From positions 1-64,000 of the forward strand of contig NZ_JONP01000024.1 in assembly GCF_000711725.1 (NCBI RefSeq): a stretch of 64,000 nucleotides of DNA, written 5' to 3'. The notes under the pieces were generated by a model. It saw only the letters and a program-made list of their open reading frames with translations, searched no databases and was not told the DNA's origin. This DNA comes from Roseomonas aerilata DSM 19363 (lineage in GTDB: Bacteria > Pseudomonadota > Alphaproteobacteria > Acetobacterales > Acetobacteraceae). Below, one piece after another: positions 1-8,125 of this stretch (position 1 is the stretch's first letter; the number at the start of each line of letters is the position of its first letter). The translations under genes were made by a program, and so were the position numbers.

Positions 1-2
1 TG

Positions 3-344
3 CCCGGTGTGCGGGCCAGGCACCGCGGGCGCCCGCGCCGTAGGCCCAGCAAGCTTCACGCCGACAAGGCTTACGATCACCGCCGCTGTCGCCGTGAGTG
101 CCGCACCCGCGGCATTACGCCGCGCATCGCACGGCGCGGCATCGAGAGCAGTGCCCGCCTCGGACGACACCGCTGGGTGGTTGAGCGCACCTTCGCCTGG
201 CTCGCCCGGTTCCGGCGCCTGACCGTCCGCTACGAACGCCGCGCCGACCTGCACCTCGCCCTGACAACCCTCGCCTGCGCCGTCATCTGCCTCCGCCAGA
301 TCAGGAGGTTTTGTTCTTGGCTTTTAAGCATCACGCCCGGATAG
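3..344 (+). CDS. IS5-family transposase, C-terminal part (5' end outside window)
   Basis: The reading frame is open from the window edge, so the start and the first catalytic Asp are not visible. What remains is the C-terminal half of a DDE transposase of the IS5 type. It contains the HADKAYD motif carrying the second catalytic Asp, an Arg-rich DNA-contact stretch (TRGITPRIARRG), the motif WVVERTFAWLARF with the catalytic Glu, and the typical end CAVICLRQIRRF. The last dozen codons before the stop probably read into flanking DNA, because a truncated LysR gene begins on the opposite strand at about 335-340. The element end therefore lies near 320-335, but I could not identify the terminal inverted repeat because the other end is outside the window. 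Mobile element activity cannot be judged from a half element. Confidence 0.85.
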   Translation, partial: PGVRARHRGRPRRRPSKLHADKAYDHRRCRRECRTRGITPRIARRGIESSARLGRHRWVVERTFAWLARFRRLTVRYERRADLHLALTTLACAVICLRQIRRFCSWLLSITPG

Positions 345-703
345 GCGACCTGGAAGGCCGGAAGGCGCGGTGTGAGCCAGCGTGCTCCGAAGGTGGGAGA
401 GACGGAGAGGTTCAGCGTGCCACCCGTGCCGCGACGCGCCAGCAACTCGCGTGTCGCACCCTCCAGGCGGGCGAGGCTGGCGCGCACGCGCGGCGCATAG
501 GCAGCGCCGGCGGGCGTCAGGACCAGTCGCTGCCGGACGCGCTGGAAAAGGCGGAGGCCGAGCAGCCCCTCCAGCCCGGCGAGCTGGCGGCTGACCGCGC
601 TCTGCGTCAGCCGCAGTTCCTCGGCGGCCCGGGAAACGCTGAGGTGGCGGGCACAGGCTTCGAAGGCCTGCAGGGCGGCCGTTGGCGGAACATGGCGGCG
701 CAT
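335..703 (-). pseudogene. LysR-type regulator truncated by the IS5 element
   Basis: Reading from 703 leftwards there is a clean LysR N-terminus. It starts MRRHVPPTAALQAFEAC, followed by the winged-helix recognition region LSVSRAAEELRLTQSAVSRQ (about residues 21-40), the linker helix, and the first strand of the effector domain (TLNLSVSPTFGARWL, about residues 96-110). Homology stops at about residue 122 (VAYPGV), exactly where the transposase frame of the other strand ends; the codons after that are IS sequence. A full GcvA-like LysR is about 300 residues, so roughly 60 percent is missing and the protein cannot have an effector domain. It probably once controlled the divergently oriented Bug-hyuAB genes that begin at 912. 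Confidence 0.8.
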
Positions 704-792
704 GGTCGGAGTTTATTCCAGATCCTCATGAAGGCATGCCGGAGTTTCAGTTGCAGCTGAAGCCGTTCCCGCCGAACCTTCGGGGGACGACG

Positions 793-823
793 GCGAGATC
801 ATGCCGAAGCGGCATGATCTCGC
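793..823. promoter_or_regulatory. Perfect 14-bp inverted repeat with 3-nt loop
   Basis: Two arms of 14 bases (793-806 and 810-823) are exact reverse complements, separated by AAG; the core is GATCATGCCG-AAG-CGGCATGATC. It lies between the truncated LysR gene (start 703) and the Bug start at 912. There is no T-run after it, so an intrinsic terminator is unlikely. A large operator, or an RNA hairpin in the leader of the Bug-hyuAB transcript, are the readings I prefer. Confidence 0.6.
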
Positions 824-911
824 AAGAACGAGAAGGGACCGTCCGGACCATGATCCGGCGGCCGGGGATGACGCAGCCAGCCTCGCCCGGCTCAGCCTGG
901 AGGTGAGACCG

Positions 912-1898
912 ATGACACCTGTCCGGATGCCACGCCGCGCCTTCATGGCCGGCGCCGTTACAGCCGCCATGGCCCCTGCCGGCCAGGCCCGTGCCGCCTG
1001 GCTACCGACACAGCCCATCCGTGTGCTGGTGGGCTATCCGCCCGGTGGTGCCGTAGACATCCTTGTCCGCGTGGTGGGCGAGGGGGCGCAGCGCCTGCGC
1101 GGCGTACAGCTTGTTCCCGAGATCCGTAGCGGTGCCTACGGCTTCATCGCGGCTCAGACCGCGGCCCGAGCGGCACCGGATGGTACTACCCTGTGCAGCG
1201 CCATCATGGGGATGATGAGCGTGCTGCCCGCCATTCCCGGCATCCCCGTGCCGCTGGACCTAGACCGGGAGCTGACCCCCGTCTCTGCCCTGGCCGGCAC
1301 GCCCATGGCGCTGGTGGTGCGGCCGGACGCGCCCTTCGGCGACGTGGACGGGCTGATCGCCTACGCGAAATCGCGCAACGGGGCGGCAACCTACGCCTCC
1401 TCGGGCAACGGCTCCATCAACCATCTCGGTGCCGCGCTCTTCTGCGGGGCAACAGGGGTGCAGATGACGCACATCCCCTACCGTGGCGGTGCGCCGGCCA
1501 CGCTCGATGTCTCCGCCGGGCGAGTGGACATGATGGTGGCGAACGTCGCCGAGGTTGCGCAGCAAATCGTCGCTGGGCAGCTCAAGGGCGTGGGCGTGAC
1601 TGCAAGGGAACCTACCTCGCTGATGCCGGGGCTGGCGCCGCTGGCCAGCCGTATCCCGGCGCTCGAGATTAACAATTGGTTCGGCCTAGCTGGCCCAGCC
1701 AACATGCCGACCGAGGTGCGGACCGGCTTGGGTGAGATGTTCAATGCCGTAGTGAACGATCCGCAGACGGCGAAGATCCTCACTGAGCGCGGCCTCCTGC
1801 CGCTCGGCGCGGCCGGATCCGACTTCGAGCAGCGCATCTTGAGGGATCGCGCGCGCTGGAAAGAGGTCGTGCAGGCCAACAATATTCGCGGCGACTGA
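912..1898 (+). CDS. Bug/TctC-family periplasmic substrate-binding protein
   Basis: Predicted 328-residue periplasmic receptor of the tripartite tricarboxylate transporter family (TctC/Bug fold), which binds small carboxylates. The start at 912 is chosen because GGAGGTGAG lies just upstream and because it places a signal peptide at the very N-terminus; the open frame further upstream runs through the 793-823 hairpin and is not protein-like. The export signal contains RRAFMAGAV and ends near AQARAAW (about residue 29). The ligand loop reads YPPGGAVDIL with the family Asp, and the second hallmark IPYRGGAPATLD is present. The hyuA gene follows 33 bp downstream, so the receptor probably supplies the substrate of the hydantoinase-type enzyme. 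Confidence 0.92.
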   Translation: MTPVRMPRRAFMAGAVTAAMAPAGQARAAWLPTQPIRVLVGYPPGGAVDILVRVVGEGAQRLRGVQLVPEIRSGAYGFIAAQTAARAAPDGTTLCSAIMGMMSVLPAIPGIPVPLDLDRELTPVSALAGTPMALVVRPDAPFGDVDGLIAYAKSRNGAATYASSGNGSINHLGAALFCGATGVQMTHIPYRGGAPATLDVSAGRVDMMVANVAEVAQQIVAGQLKGVGVTAREPTSLMPGLAPLASRIPALEINNWFGLAGPANMPTEVRTGLGEMFNAVVNDPQTAKILTERGLLPLGAAGSDFEQRILRDRARWKEVVQANNIRGD

Positions 1899-1931
1899 CG
1901 GCCGCCACATTCCCGTTGACCAAGGAAGCTC

Positions 1932-4004
1932 ATGACCGCGTCGCTCTCGCTCGGCATCGACATCGGTGGAACCTTCACCGATCTCGTCATTCACGACCCC
2001 TCTGACGGCCGTGCGGCCATCTGGAAGGAGAGCACGACGCCCGACGATCCCTCTCGCGGCGCCATCGCTGGGTTGGAGCGGTTGCTCGCGCGCAGCGGCA
2101 TCCAGGCGGGATCGATCGGGAGGGTGGTGCATGCCACCACCCTCTTCACCAACGCGCTGATCGAGCGGAAGGGCGCGCCCACGGGGCTTCTCACGACGGC
2201 GGGCTTCGCCGACGTGCTGGAGATCGCACGGGAGCGGAAATACGAGCTCTACGACCTTTTCCTGGAAATGCCGAAGCCGCTTGTGCCCCGTCCCTGGCGG
2301 CGGGAGGCGCGCGAGCGCCTGGCGCCGGACGGCAGCATCGAGGTGCCATTGGACATGGAGGCGGCGCTGGCCGAGGTGGCAGACTTAGTAGCGCAGGGCG
2401 TGACCAGCCTCGCCGTCTGTTTCCTGCATGCCTACGCTAACCCAGTGCATGAGCGTCTGGTGGCGGAGGCCATCGCGCGGCGCTTCCCGCAACTGTCACT
2501 CTCGCTTTCCTGCGACATCGCGCCGGAGATCCGCGAGTACCCGCGGACCGTCACCACGGTCGCTAATGCCTATGTCCATCCGATCGCGGAGATCTACCTA
2601 GACACACTGGAGGCCGCGCTGAAGCGTGCGGGCATTCCGGGCGGCCTCTTCCTCATGCTCTCAAATGGCGGGCTGACGCATGTGGCGGAGGCCAAGCGCG
2701 CGCCGGTGCAGCTGCTGGAGAGCGGCCCGGCGGCGGGCGCGCTGGCGGGAGCTTGGTTCGGCCGCCACGCGGGGTTAGAGCGGGTGCTGGCCTTCGACAT
2801 GGGAGGCACCACCGCCAAGCTGGCCCTGGTCGACGATGGGGAGCCGCTCCTTGCTTGGGGCTTCGAGGCGGCGCGCACCAAACGCTTCCTTCGCGGGTCC
2901 GGGCTGCCAGTGCAGATTGCGACGGTCGAGCTGATCGAGATCGGGGCGGGGGGCGGCTCCATCGCGCGACCGTCTGAACTGGGCACACTGCATGTCGGAC
3001 CGGAGAGCGCGGGGGCACAGCCGGGGCCGGTATGCTACGGCCGGGGTGGCACGGAGCCGACTGTCACGGACAGCGACCTGGCGCTGGGCTATCTAAATCC
3101 CGATTTCTTTCTCGGCGGCACGATGCGGATTGATCCCGGGCCAGCCGTCGGCGCACTGGAGGACCTCTCCACGCGGCTTGGGCTCGAGCCCGGACGCGGC
3201 GCGCCTGGCATCCATGACGTCGTGAACGAGAACATGACCGGCGCGGCTCGCGTCGCCATTGCCGAGCGCGGCCGTGTCCCGCGTGACTACGCCCTGCTCG
3301 CCACCGGGGGGGCCGCGCCGGTCCATGCATGGAATGTCGGCATCAAGCTCGGCGTCTCCCGCGTGGTCTGCCCGCCCGGTGCCGGAGCGGGAAGCACCAT
3401 CGGCATGCTGATGGCCCCCGCCCGTATCGACCGCGTGGCCTCTCGCAACGTGACATTGGCGCAGGCGGACTGGAGCGAAATTGGCGCCACCTTTGAGGGC
3501 CTAGAGCGGGAGGCCTTGCACATCGTTGGTGGCACCGGCGCGGACCTCTCGCGCCGCAGCCTGCGCCGGCTGGCAGATATGCGCTATGTCGGACAGGGCT
3601 CCGAAGTCACCGTGGCCCTGCCCGAGGTGCTGGAGCCGCAAGGCGTGCTCGCGGCCTTCGAGACCGCCTATGGCCAGCTCTTCGGCCGCACGCCGCCCGG
3701 CGCCAACGCTCAGTTCGTGGCGCTGCGCCTCTCCGTCTCCGCTCCTATGCCCGGCGCGGGCGGGACGTTGCGCATCGGCCGCATCGAGGCGGGCGCGACC
3801 GCTCTGAAGGGCCGTCGTCGTGTCCACTTTCCCGAGGTGGGCGACATCGAAACGCCGGTCTATGACCGCTACGCCCTCTCACCGGGCGTGACCCTCGAAG
3901 GCCCTGCGATCTTTGAGGAGAACGAGAGCACCTTCGTCGTTGGTCCCGGCGCGCGCATCGGCGTGCTGCCCGACGGCTCCATTCTGGCGGAGCGCGTGGC
4001 ATGA
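1932..4004 (+). CDS. hyuA: Hydantoinase/oxoprolinase A subunit (HyuA family)
   Basis: A 690-residue protein with the ASKHA-type nucleotide-binding fold of HyuA, OplA-N and acetone/acetophenone carboxylase alpha-like subunits. The N-terminal phosphate loop reads LGIDIGGTFTDLV (residues 7-19), and the second ATP loop LAFDMGGTTAKLALV is at about residue 286. The length matches the usual 680-700 residue stand-alone A subunit. Members of this family use ATP to open cyclic amides such as 5-oxoproline and N-methylhydantoin, or to activate ketones; the sequence alone does not decide the substrate. The last four bases overlap the start of hyuB (ATGA), so the two are translationally coupled and surely form one enzyme. 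It is cytoplasmic and is co-transcribed with the upstream Bug receptor. Confidence 0.93.
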   Translation: MTASLSLGIDIGGTFTDLVIHDPSDGRAAIWKESTTPDDPSRGAIAGLERLLARSGIQAGSIGRVVHATTLFTNALIERKGAPTGLLTTAGFADVLEIARERKYELYDLFLEMPKPLVPRPWRREARERLAPDGSIEVPLDMEAALAEVADLVAQGVTSLAVCFLHAYANPVHERLVAEAIARRFPQLSLSLSCDIAPEIREYPRTVTTVANAYVHPIAEIYLDTLEAALKRAGIPGGLFLMLSNGGLTHVAEAKRAPVQLLESGPAAGALAGAWFGRHAGLERVLAFDMGGTTAKLALVDDGEPLLAWGFEAARTKRFLRGSGLPVQIATVELIEIGAGGGSIARPSELGTLHVGPESAGAQPGPVCYGRGGTEPTVTDSDLALGYLNPDFFLGGTMRIDPGPAVGALEDLSTRLGLEPGRGAPGIHDVVNENMTGAARVAIAERGRVPRDYALLATGGAAPVHAWNVGIKLGVSRVVCPPGAGAGSTIGMLMAPARIDRVASRNVTLAQADWSEIGATFEGLEREALHIVGGTGADLSRRSLRRLADMRYVGQGSEVTVALPEVLEPQGVLAAFETAYGQLFGRTPPGANAQFVALRLSVSAPMPGAGGTLRIGRIEAGATALKGRRRVHFPEVGDIETPVYDRYALSPGVTLEGPAIFEENESTFVVGPGARIGVLPDGSILAERVA

Positions 4005-5674
4005 GCGAGAACGAGGCTACCCGGCGCTTCGACGCCGTGGAGATCGAGCTGCTCTGGCGGCGCCTCATCTCCCTCGTGGACGAGGCGGCGGCGGCGCTGG
4101 TCCGCACCAGCTTTTCGACCCTGGTGCGGGAGAGCTACGACTTCTCCTGTGTGGTGACGGATGCCGCAGGCCAGTCGCTGGTGCAGGCGACCGAGAGCAT
4201 CCCAAGCTTCATCGGCACCCTGCCCGAGACGGTGAAGCACTTCATCCGGCACTTCCCGGAGGAGAGCCTGCAGCCCGGAGACGTGCTGATCACGAACGAC
4301 CTCTGGCTCGGAACGGGGCACCTGCCCGACATCACCGTGGCAAAGCCCATCTTCCGCGACGGCAAGCTGGTCGCCTTCAGCGCCTCGACCGCCCATGCGC
4401 CCGATATCGGCGGCAAGATCCGCAGCCCCGAGCCGCGCGAGGTCTTCGAGGAGGGGCTGCAGATCCCACCCATGAAGTTAATGCGGGCGGGGCAGCAGGA
4501 CGACACGTTAGTCGCCATCATTCGCAAGAATGTCCGCACGCCCGACCAGACCATGGGTGATCTCTGGGCTCAGGTGGTGGCGCTGGACCTAATGGAGGAG
4601 CGGCTGCTCATACTCATGGAGCAGGTGGGACTCGACCACCTGCGGGATCTGGCAGCAGAGATTCACACACGCTGCGAAACAGCCATGCGCGCCGCCATCG
4701 CCGCCCTGCCGGACGGCACCTACGCTAGTTCTCTCCAAACGGATGGGCTGATTGACAAGCCCATCACCCTGCGCCTGGCTCTCACGGTCGACGGCGATAC
4801 CATCACCGCTGACTTCACGGGCACGGATGCGCAGGTGGATCGGGCGATCAACTGTGCCCTCTGCTACACTTACGCCATGACGATGTACGGGGTGAAGGTC
4901 TGCACCAGCCCTAACCTGCCGAACAACGAGGGCGCCTGGCGGCCCATCCGGATCGAGGCGCCGCCTGGCTGCATCGTCAATCCGGTGTTCCCGGCCTCGG
5001 GCGGATCCCGCATGCTGATCGGGCACTATATCCCGATGCTCGTTTTCGGCTGCCTTGGCCAGGTGGTGCCGGAGCGCGTCATGGCGGCCTGTGGGTCGCC
5101 GATGTGGGGGATGAACCAATCTGGCGTGAACGCCGCCGGCAAGCCCTACGCCAACATGTTCTTCTTCAACGGGGGGATGGGAGGGAACATGCGCGGCGAC
5201 GGCATCTCCTGCCTCTCCTGGCCATCGAACGTCTCCTCGACACCGATCGAGATCACGGAGCACATCGCGCCGCTGCGCGTCCACCACAAGCGCCTGCGTC
5301 GGGACAGTGGGGGCGCCGGGCGTCACCGCGGTGGGTTGGGGCAGGAGGTGCTTATCGAGAGCCGGTCTGAAAGCCCGATCGCCGTCTCCTTTCTCGCTGA
5401 GCGCACTCTCTTTCCTGCCTTTGGCATCGAAGGTGGGGAGGCCGGTGCCCCGGGCATGCTGCACATCAACGGGCGGGCCGTAGACCCCAAGCGGCAGTAT
5501 GTGCTCGCGAAAGGCGACACTGTGCTCATGGGTACGCCCGGTGGCGGGGGGCATGGTCCTGCAGGAGAGAGGAGCGCTGGCCGGCAGAAGGTGGATTGGG
5601 AGGCCGGCTATGTGGGTGCAGCTCATGGTGCTGGCGCTGGCCACACCGGCCGTCGGCAAGACGGAAACGGGTGA
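4001..5674 (+). CDS. hyuB: Hydantoinase/oxoprolinase B subunit (HyuB family)
   Basis: A 557-residue partner of the preceding HyuA. The conserved HyuB features are visible: the N-terminal SFSTLVRESYDFSCVV stretch (about residues 38-53), the ITNDLWLGTGHLPDI motif, the FSASTAHAPDIGG motif, and the C-terminal glycine-rich GTPGGGGHGPAGER. In most homologues this glycine loop is followed by a regular helical tail. Here the tail is low in similarity and ends in a GAGAGHTGRRQDGNG-type sequence, which suggests that a small frame slip after about 5570 replaced the last 20-30 residues. The core is intact, so function is still likely. Confidence 0.92.
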   Translation: MSENEATRRFDAVEIELLWRRLISLVDEAAAALVRTSFSTLVRESYDFSCVVTDAAGQSLVQATESIPSFIGTLPETVKHFIRHFPEESLQPGDVLITNDLWLGTGHLPDITVAKPIFRDGKLVAFSASTAHAPDIGGKIRSPEPREVFEEGLQIPPMKLMRAGQQDDTLVAIIRKNVRTPDQTMGDLWAQVVALDLMEERLLILMEQVGLDHLRDLAAEIHTRCETAMRAAIAALPDGTYASSLQTDGLIDKPITLRLALTVDGDTITADFTGTDAQVDRAINCALCYTYAMTMYGVKVCTSPNLPNNEGAWRPIRIEAPPGCIVNPVFPASGGSRMLIGHYIPMLVFGCLGQVVPERVMAACGSPMWGMNQSGVNAAGKPYANMFFFNGGMGGNMRGDGISCLSWPSNVSSTPIEITEHIAPLRVHHKRLRRDSGGAGRHRGGLGQEVLIESRSESPIAVSFLAERTLFPAFGIEGGEAGAPGMLHINGRAVDPKRQYVLAKGDTVLMGTPGGGGHGPAGERSAGRQKVDWEAGYVGAAHGAGAGHTGRRQDGNG

Positions 5675-5880
5675 TCTTGGCCGTCCAGTCGCACGCTCCA
5701 CTTGATCGGCAGGGTGAACTACAGGTCTGCATGCGGGGCGCTAATTACGGTGCTCCGACCTATTGTTTCTGCTACTCTGTCGGAAGTGGCGTGTCCGAGC
5801 CATCAACGGTGGCCCACATGTCTGCATCCTGTGAAATCGCGGCCGGGATCGATGGCGAGTTCGTGGCGTACGAGGTTTGA
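5610..5880 (+). pseudogene. Possible decayed small secreted protein gene
   Basis: Inside and after the hyuB tail there is an ATG at 5610 starting a signal-peptide-like segment (MWVQLMVLALATPAVG). In another frame, ending at 5880, there is a short Cys-containing segment (VCMRGANYGAPTYCFCY, plus a later SASCEIAAG). Together they resemble the architecture of short secreted Cys-rich proteins such as the DUF3551 type, but only if a frameshift between about 5660 and 5720 is assumed. It may be chance. The segment fills the space between hyuB and the convergent gene ending at 5899. Confidence 0.22.
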
Positions 5881-5898
5881 ACCCGCTGGCCTGGGTGC

Positions 5899-6627
5899 TC
5901 AGGCATGCTCTTCGAACAGCAGCCCGTAGCCGGGCGAGCGGCCGGAATGGCCGGCCAGCCGCGCCGCGGCCCAGGCTCCGGCCGTAGCGGAGGAAACCAC
6001 CGGCAACCCGTGGCGCGCCTCCACCCGCGGCGCGAGCTCGAGCGTCCGCAGCCCTCCGCAGGAGACAAGCAGCGCCTCTGCGCTCGGCGAGGCCGCGATG
6101 GCACGGTCCGCCAGCCCGTCCAGTTCCTCCTGCGTCACCGCGTGGATGGCGCCCACCATCTCCAGCCCAAGCCCCTCCAGCCCCGCAACGGCGAAGCCTG
6201 ACTCCTCCAGGAAGGCGACCAGCCGGTGATTCACCTCGTCGGAATACGCGGTGGCAACGGCCACGCGCCGCGCGCCCAGCCGGCGCAACGCCTCGACGAC
6301 GGCCGTGCTCATCGTCGTGCACGGCAGCGACGTTGCCTCGCCGATCGCGCGGGTGAGCGTCTCGTTGAAGGCGGCTCCTTTGTAGAAGGACAATGACGTG
6401 CCCATCAGCGCGACCGCCATCGCACCCTGCTCCGCCAGGCGCTTCGCCGCGCGGGCGATCTGCGGCACGACGGAGTCGTAGCCCTCGGGCGTCAGCCGCG
6501 GCAGCGCGAGGCCGGCAGCGATGAAGCGTGGCCCCTCCGGATAGAGCGCCGGCCCCTCGGGTGGTACCGCGCCATCCGCCGGCGGGACGATCATGCCGAC
6601 CAGCGGCCGCCCGGCGCTCCCGCTCAT
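5899..6627 (-). CDS. Arylmalonate-decarboxylase-like enzyme (Asp/Glu racemase superfamily)
   Basis: A 242-residue cytoplasmic enzyme. The start at 6627 overlaps the stop of the upstream Bug gene (ATGA); an in-frame start at 6666 would lie inside that gene. The two catalytic loops of the superfamily read LMGTSLSFYKG (G76-T77-S78) and LVSCGGLRTL (C190), and Tyr128 sits in ATAYSDEVN. This is the single-Cys configuration (Gly in the first loop, Cys in the second) known from Bordetella arylmalonate decarboxylase, where Thr/Ser/Tyr form the dioxyanion pocket. Racemases and maleate isomerase of the same fold have Cys in both loops. I therefore predict decarboxylation of a 2-substituted malonate rather than racemisation. 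The receptor encoded directly upstream is a good candidate to bring in the malonate. Confidence 0.85.
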   Translation of the reverse strand: MSGSAGRPLVGMIVPPADGAVPPEGPALYPEGPRFIAAGLALPRLTPEGYDSVVPQIARAAKRLAEQGAMAVALMGTSLSFYKGAAFNETLTRAIGEATSLPCTTMSTAVVEALRRLGARRVAVATAYSDEVNHRLVAFLEESGFAVAGLEGLGLEMVGAIHAVTQEELDGLADRAIAASPSAEALLVSCGGLRTLELAPRVEARHGLPVVSSATAGAWAAARLAGHSGRSPGYGLLFEEHA

Positions 6628-7619
6628 TCGAGGCGCGCCCCGGTCGCCCGTGCCAGTTCCGACCATCGCCGCGTCTCCTCCGCCACCTGTGCCGCCAGTT
6701 CCGCAGGCCCGGCCGTGTCGCCGAGGAGCAGCCCCGCCGAGACGAGAGCGGCCCCGATTGCTGCGTCCCGGCCCACCTCGGCCCCGGCTTGGGCCAGCCG
6801 CGCGACCACCGGCGCCGGCGTGCCGGCTGGAGCGAGCAGGAAGATGCCGGGCGCTGCCTCGAAGCCCGAGATGGTTTCGGCCACCGCTGGGATCTCGGCA
6901 AGGCCCGGAACCCGCGCCGCCGTGGTCACGCCCAGCAGCCGCACCCCGCCCGAGGCGACCGCCGCCGTGAGGGAGGGCAGGCTCGCCACCGCCATCTCGA
7001 CCTCGCCCGCCAGCAGCGCGGTGATGGCGGGCGCGCCGCCGCGATAGGGAACATGCTCAAGCGGCACGCTGGCTGCCTGCCGCAGCATCTCGCCCACCAG
7101 GTGCTGCGCCGTTCCCACGCCGGGGGTGCCGTACCGCCAAGGCGCAGGGGCCCGTCGTGCGCGGTCGAGAGCACTGGATAGGTCCGCGATGCCAAGTGCC
7201 GCCGGCACGGCAATGCCGAGCGGCGCGACGGCCATGCGCATCACCGGCACGAAGTCCGCCACGGGATCGAAGCGCGTGCTGGGATAGAGGATCGGGCCGG
7301 TGAACATGGCGGTCTCGCCGACCATGAGCGTGTAGCCGTCCGGCTCGGTGCGGGCGACATAGGCGGCGGCGACGGTGCTGCCGGCACCAGGGCGGTTCTC
7401 CACCACCACCTGCTGTCCCAGCACTTCCGCCAGGCGCCGCGCGATGACGCGAGCCGCCAGGTCGACCCCGCCGCCCGGCGCGAAGCCGACGACGGCGCGG
7501 AGCGGCCGTGCCGGCCAGGCCTGTGCGGCCGCCGGCGCCGCCTGCCCGATGATGCCGATCGATGCCAGGAGGAGCGGCGCCAAGGGGAGCAGGTCGCGCC
7601 GTCGTCTCCATTGATTCAT
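6624..7619 (-). CDS. Bug/TctC-family receptor paired with the malonate-decarboxylase-like enzyme
   Basis: Predicted length is 331 residues. The N-terminus MNQWRRRRDLLPLAPLLL has an arginine cluster followed by a long hydrophobic core, with a cleavage region at APAAAQAWP (about residue 33). The binding loop is VGFAPGGGVDLAARV and the second hallmark is VPYRGGAPAITALL. It is the first gene of a two-gene minus-strand unit, with a 4-bp overlap to the decarboxylase-like gene. A 15-bp perfect palindrome lies 16 bp upstream of its start (7636-7650), which is where a repressor could block the promoter or the ribosome-loading region. No regulator gene sits next to this pair. Confidence 0.92.
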   Translation of the reverse strand: MNQWRRRRDLLPLAPLLLASIGIIGQAAPAAAQAWPARPLRAVVGFAPGGGVDLAARVIARRLAEVLGQQVVVENRPGAGSTVAAAYVARTEPDGYTLMVGETAMFTGPILYPSTRFDPVADFVPVMRMAVAPLGIAVPAALGIADLSSALDRARRAPAPWRYGTPGVGTAQHLVGEMLRQAASVPLEHVPYRGGAPAITALLAGEVEMAVASLPSLTAAVASGGVRLLGVTTAARVPGLAEIPAVAETISGFEAAPGIFLLAPAGTPAPVVARLAQAGAEVGRDAAIGAALVSAGLLLGDTAGPAELAAQVAEETRRWSELARATGARLE

Positions 7620-7635
7620 CCTGGTTCCTTCCCGA

Positions 7636-7650
7636 CTGACGTAACGTCAG
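7636..7650. promoter_or_regulatory. Perfect palindrome CTGACGT-A-ACGTCAG upstream of Bug gene
   Basis: Two 7-base arms around a single central A form an exact dyad 16 bp upstream of the Bug start at 7619 (minus strand). The size and compactness fit an operator for a dimeric repressor of GntR, TetR or MarR type. Which protein binds it cannot be told from the window, because no regulator gene is adjacent. Confidence 0.5.
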
Positions 7651-7959
7651 AAATCCCGCGGTCATCAATCCCTGGCCCTGCCAGGACCCATCCCGTCAGA
7701 GCTCGCGCCCGAGCTTGCGGTCCAAGGACCGCTTGCCCCCACCGCAAGGCATAATGGTGAGGGAAAGGATGAGCGGAGGCAAAGGCATGGAAAGCTCCTG
7801 GCCATCCGGAGGTACTCAGCTGACCGGTGATCGTCAGAGGTCGCGACAGCCGTGAAGTCACTGAAGAGCAGGGCAATGGGGCGCGTGAGGAGTCCCGGCG
7901 CCAGGAGTGGGCCGCCGAAAAGCTCAAGGCTTCCGATAATCGAAACTAGGAACTCCGCT
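7651..7959. other. Intergenic stretch without a recognisable gene
   Basis: About 310 bp between the Bug operator region and the phosphodiesterase remnant. Short open frames exist on both strands but none has protein-like composition, a plausible ribosome site or a recognisable motif. It probably contains the promoter for the minus-strand Bug gene and degraded DNA from the loss of the gene whose 3' end survives at 7960-8112. Confidence 0.4.
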
Positions 7960-8112
7960 GGCTGCAGCCGGCTGCTGGCGCGCGTCGGGGCGGAGCGTCT
8001 CGGCGCCTGGGTGATCAACGAGCCGGCGGCCATTGCCCACTGGCTGGCCTCACCGGTGGCGCTCATCACCACCGACCGGCCCGACCTCTTCTCCCTTCCC
8101 CGGAGGGGCTGA
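7960..8112 (+). pseudogene. 3' remnant of a glycerophosphodiester phosphodiesterase gene
   Basis: The last 50 codons of a plus-strand frame read like the C-terminus of the GDPD barrel: LGAWVINEPAAIAHWLASP followed by VALITTDRPDL. The pattern W-x-V-N-x-P, about 15 residues, then TDRPDL is the usual last strand-loop of GDPD enzymes, where V-D-G-I-I-T-D-x-P is common. The upstream barrel with the catalytic His, Glu and Asp residues is absent. An intact gene of the same family lies on the opposite strand 13 bp away (8126-8890), and the two tails face each other. That intact protein has its own tail (VDVFTSDDPVTAL), so this is not just a reading of the same DNA. Confidence 0.5.
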
Positions 8113-8125
8113 GCCGGCGACGCTC

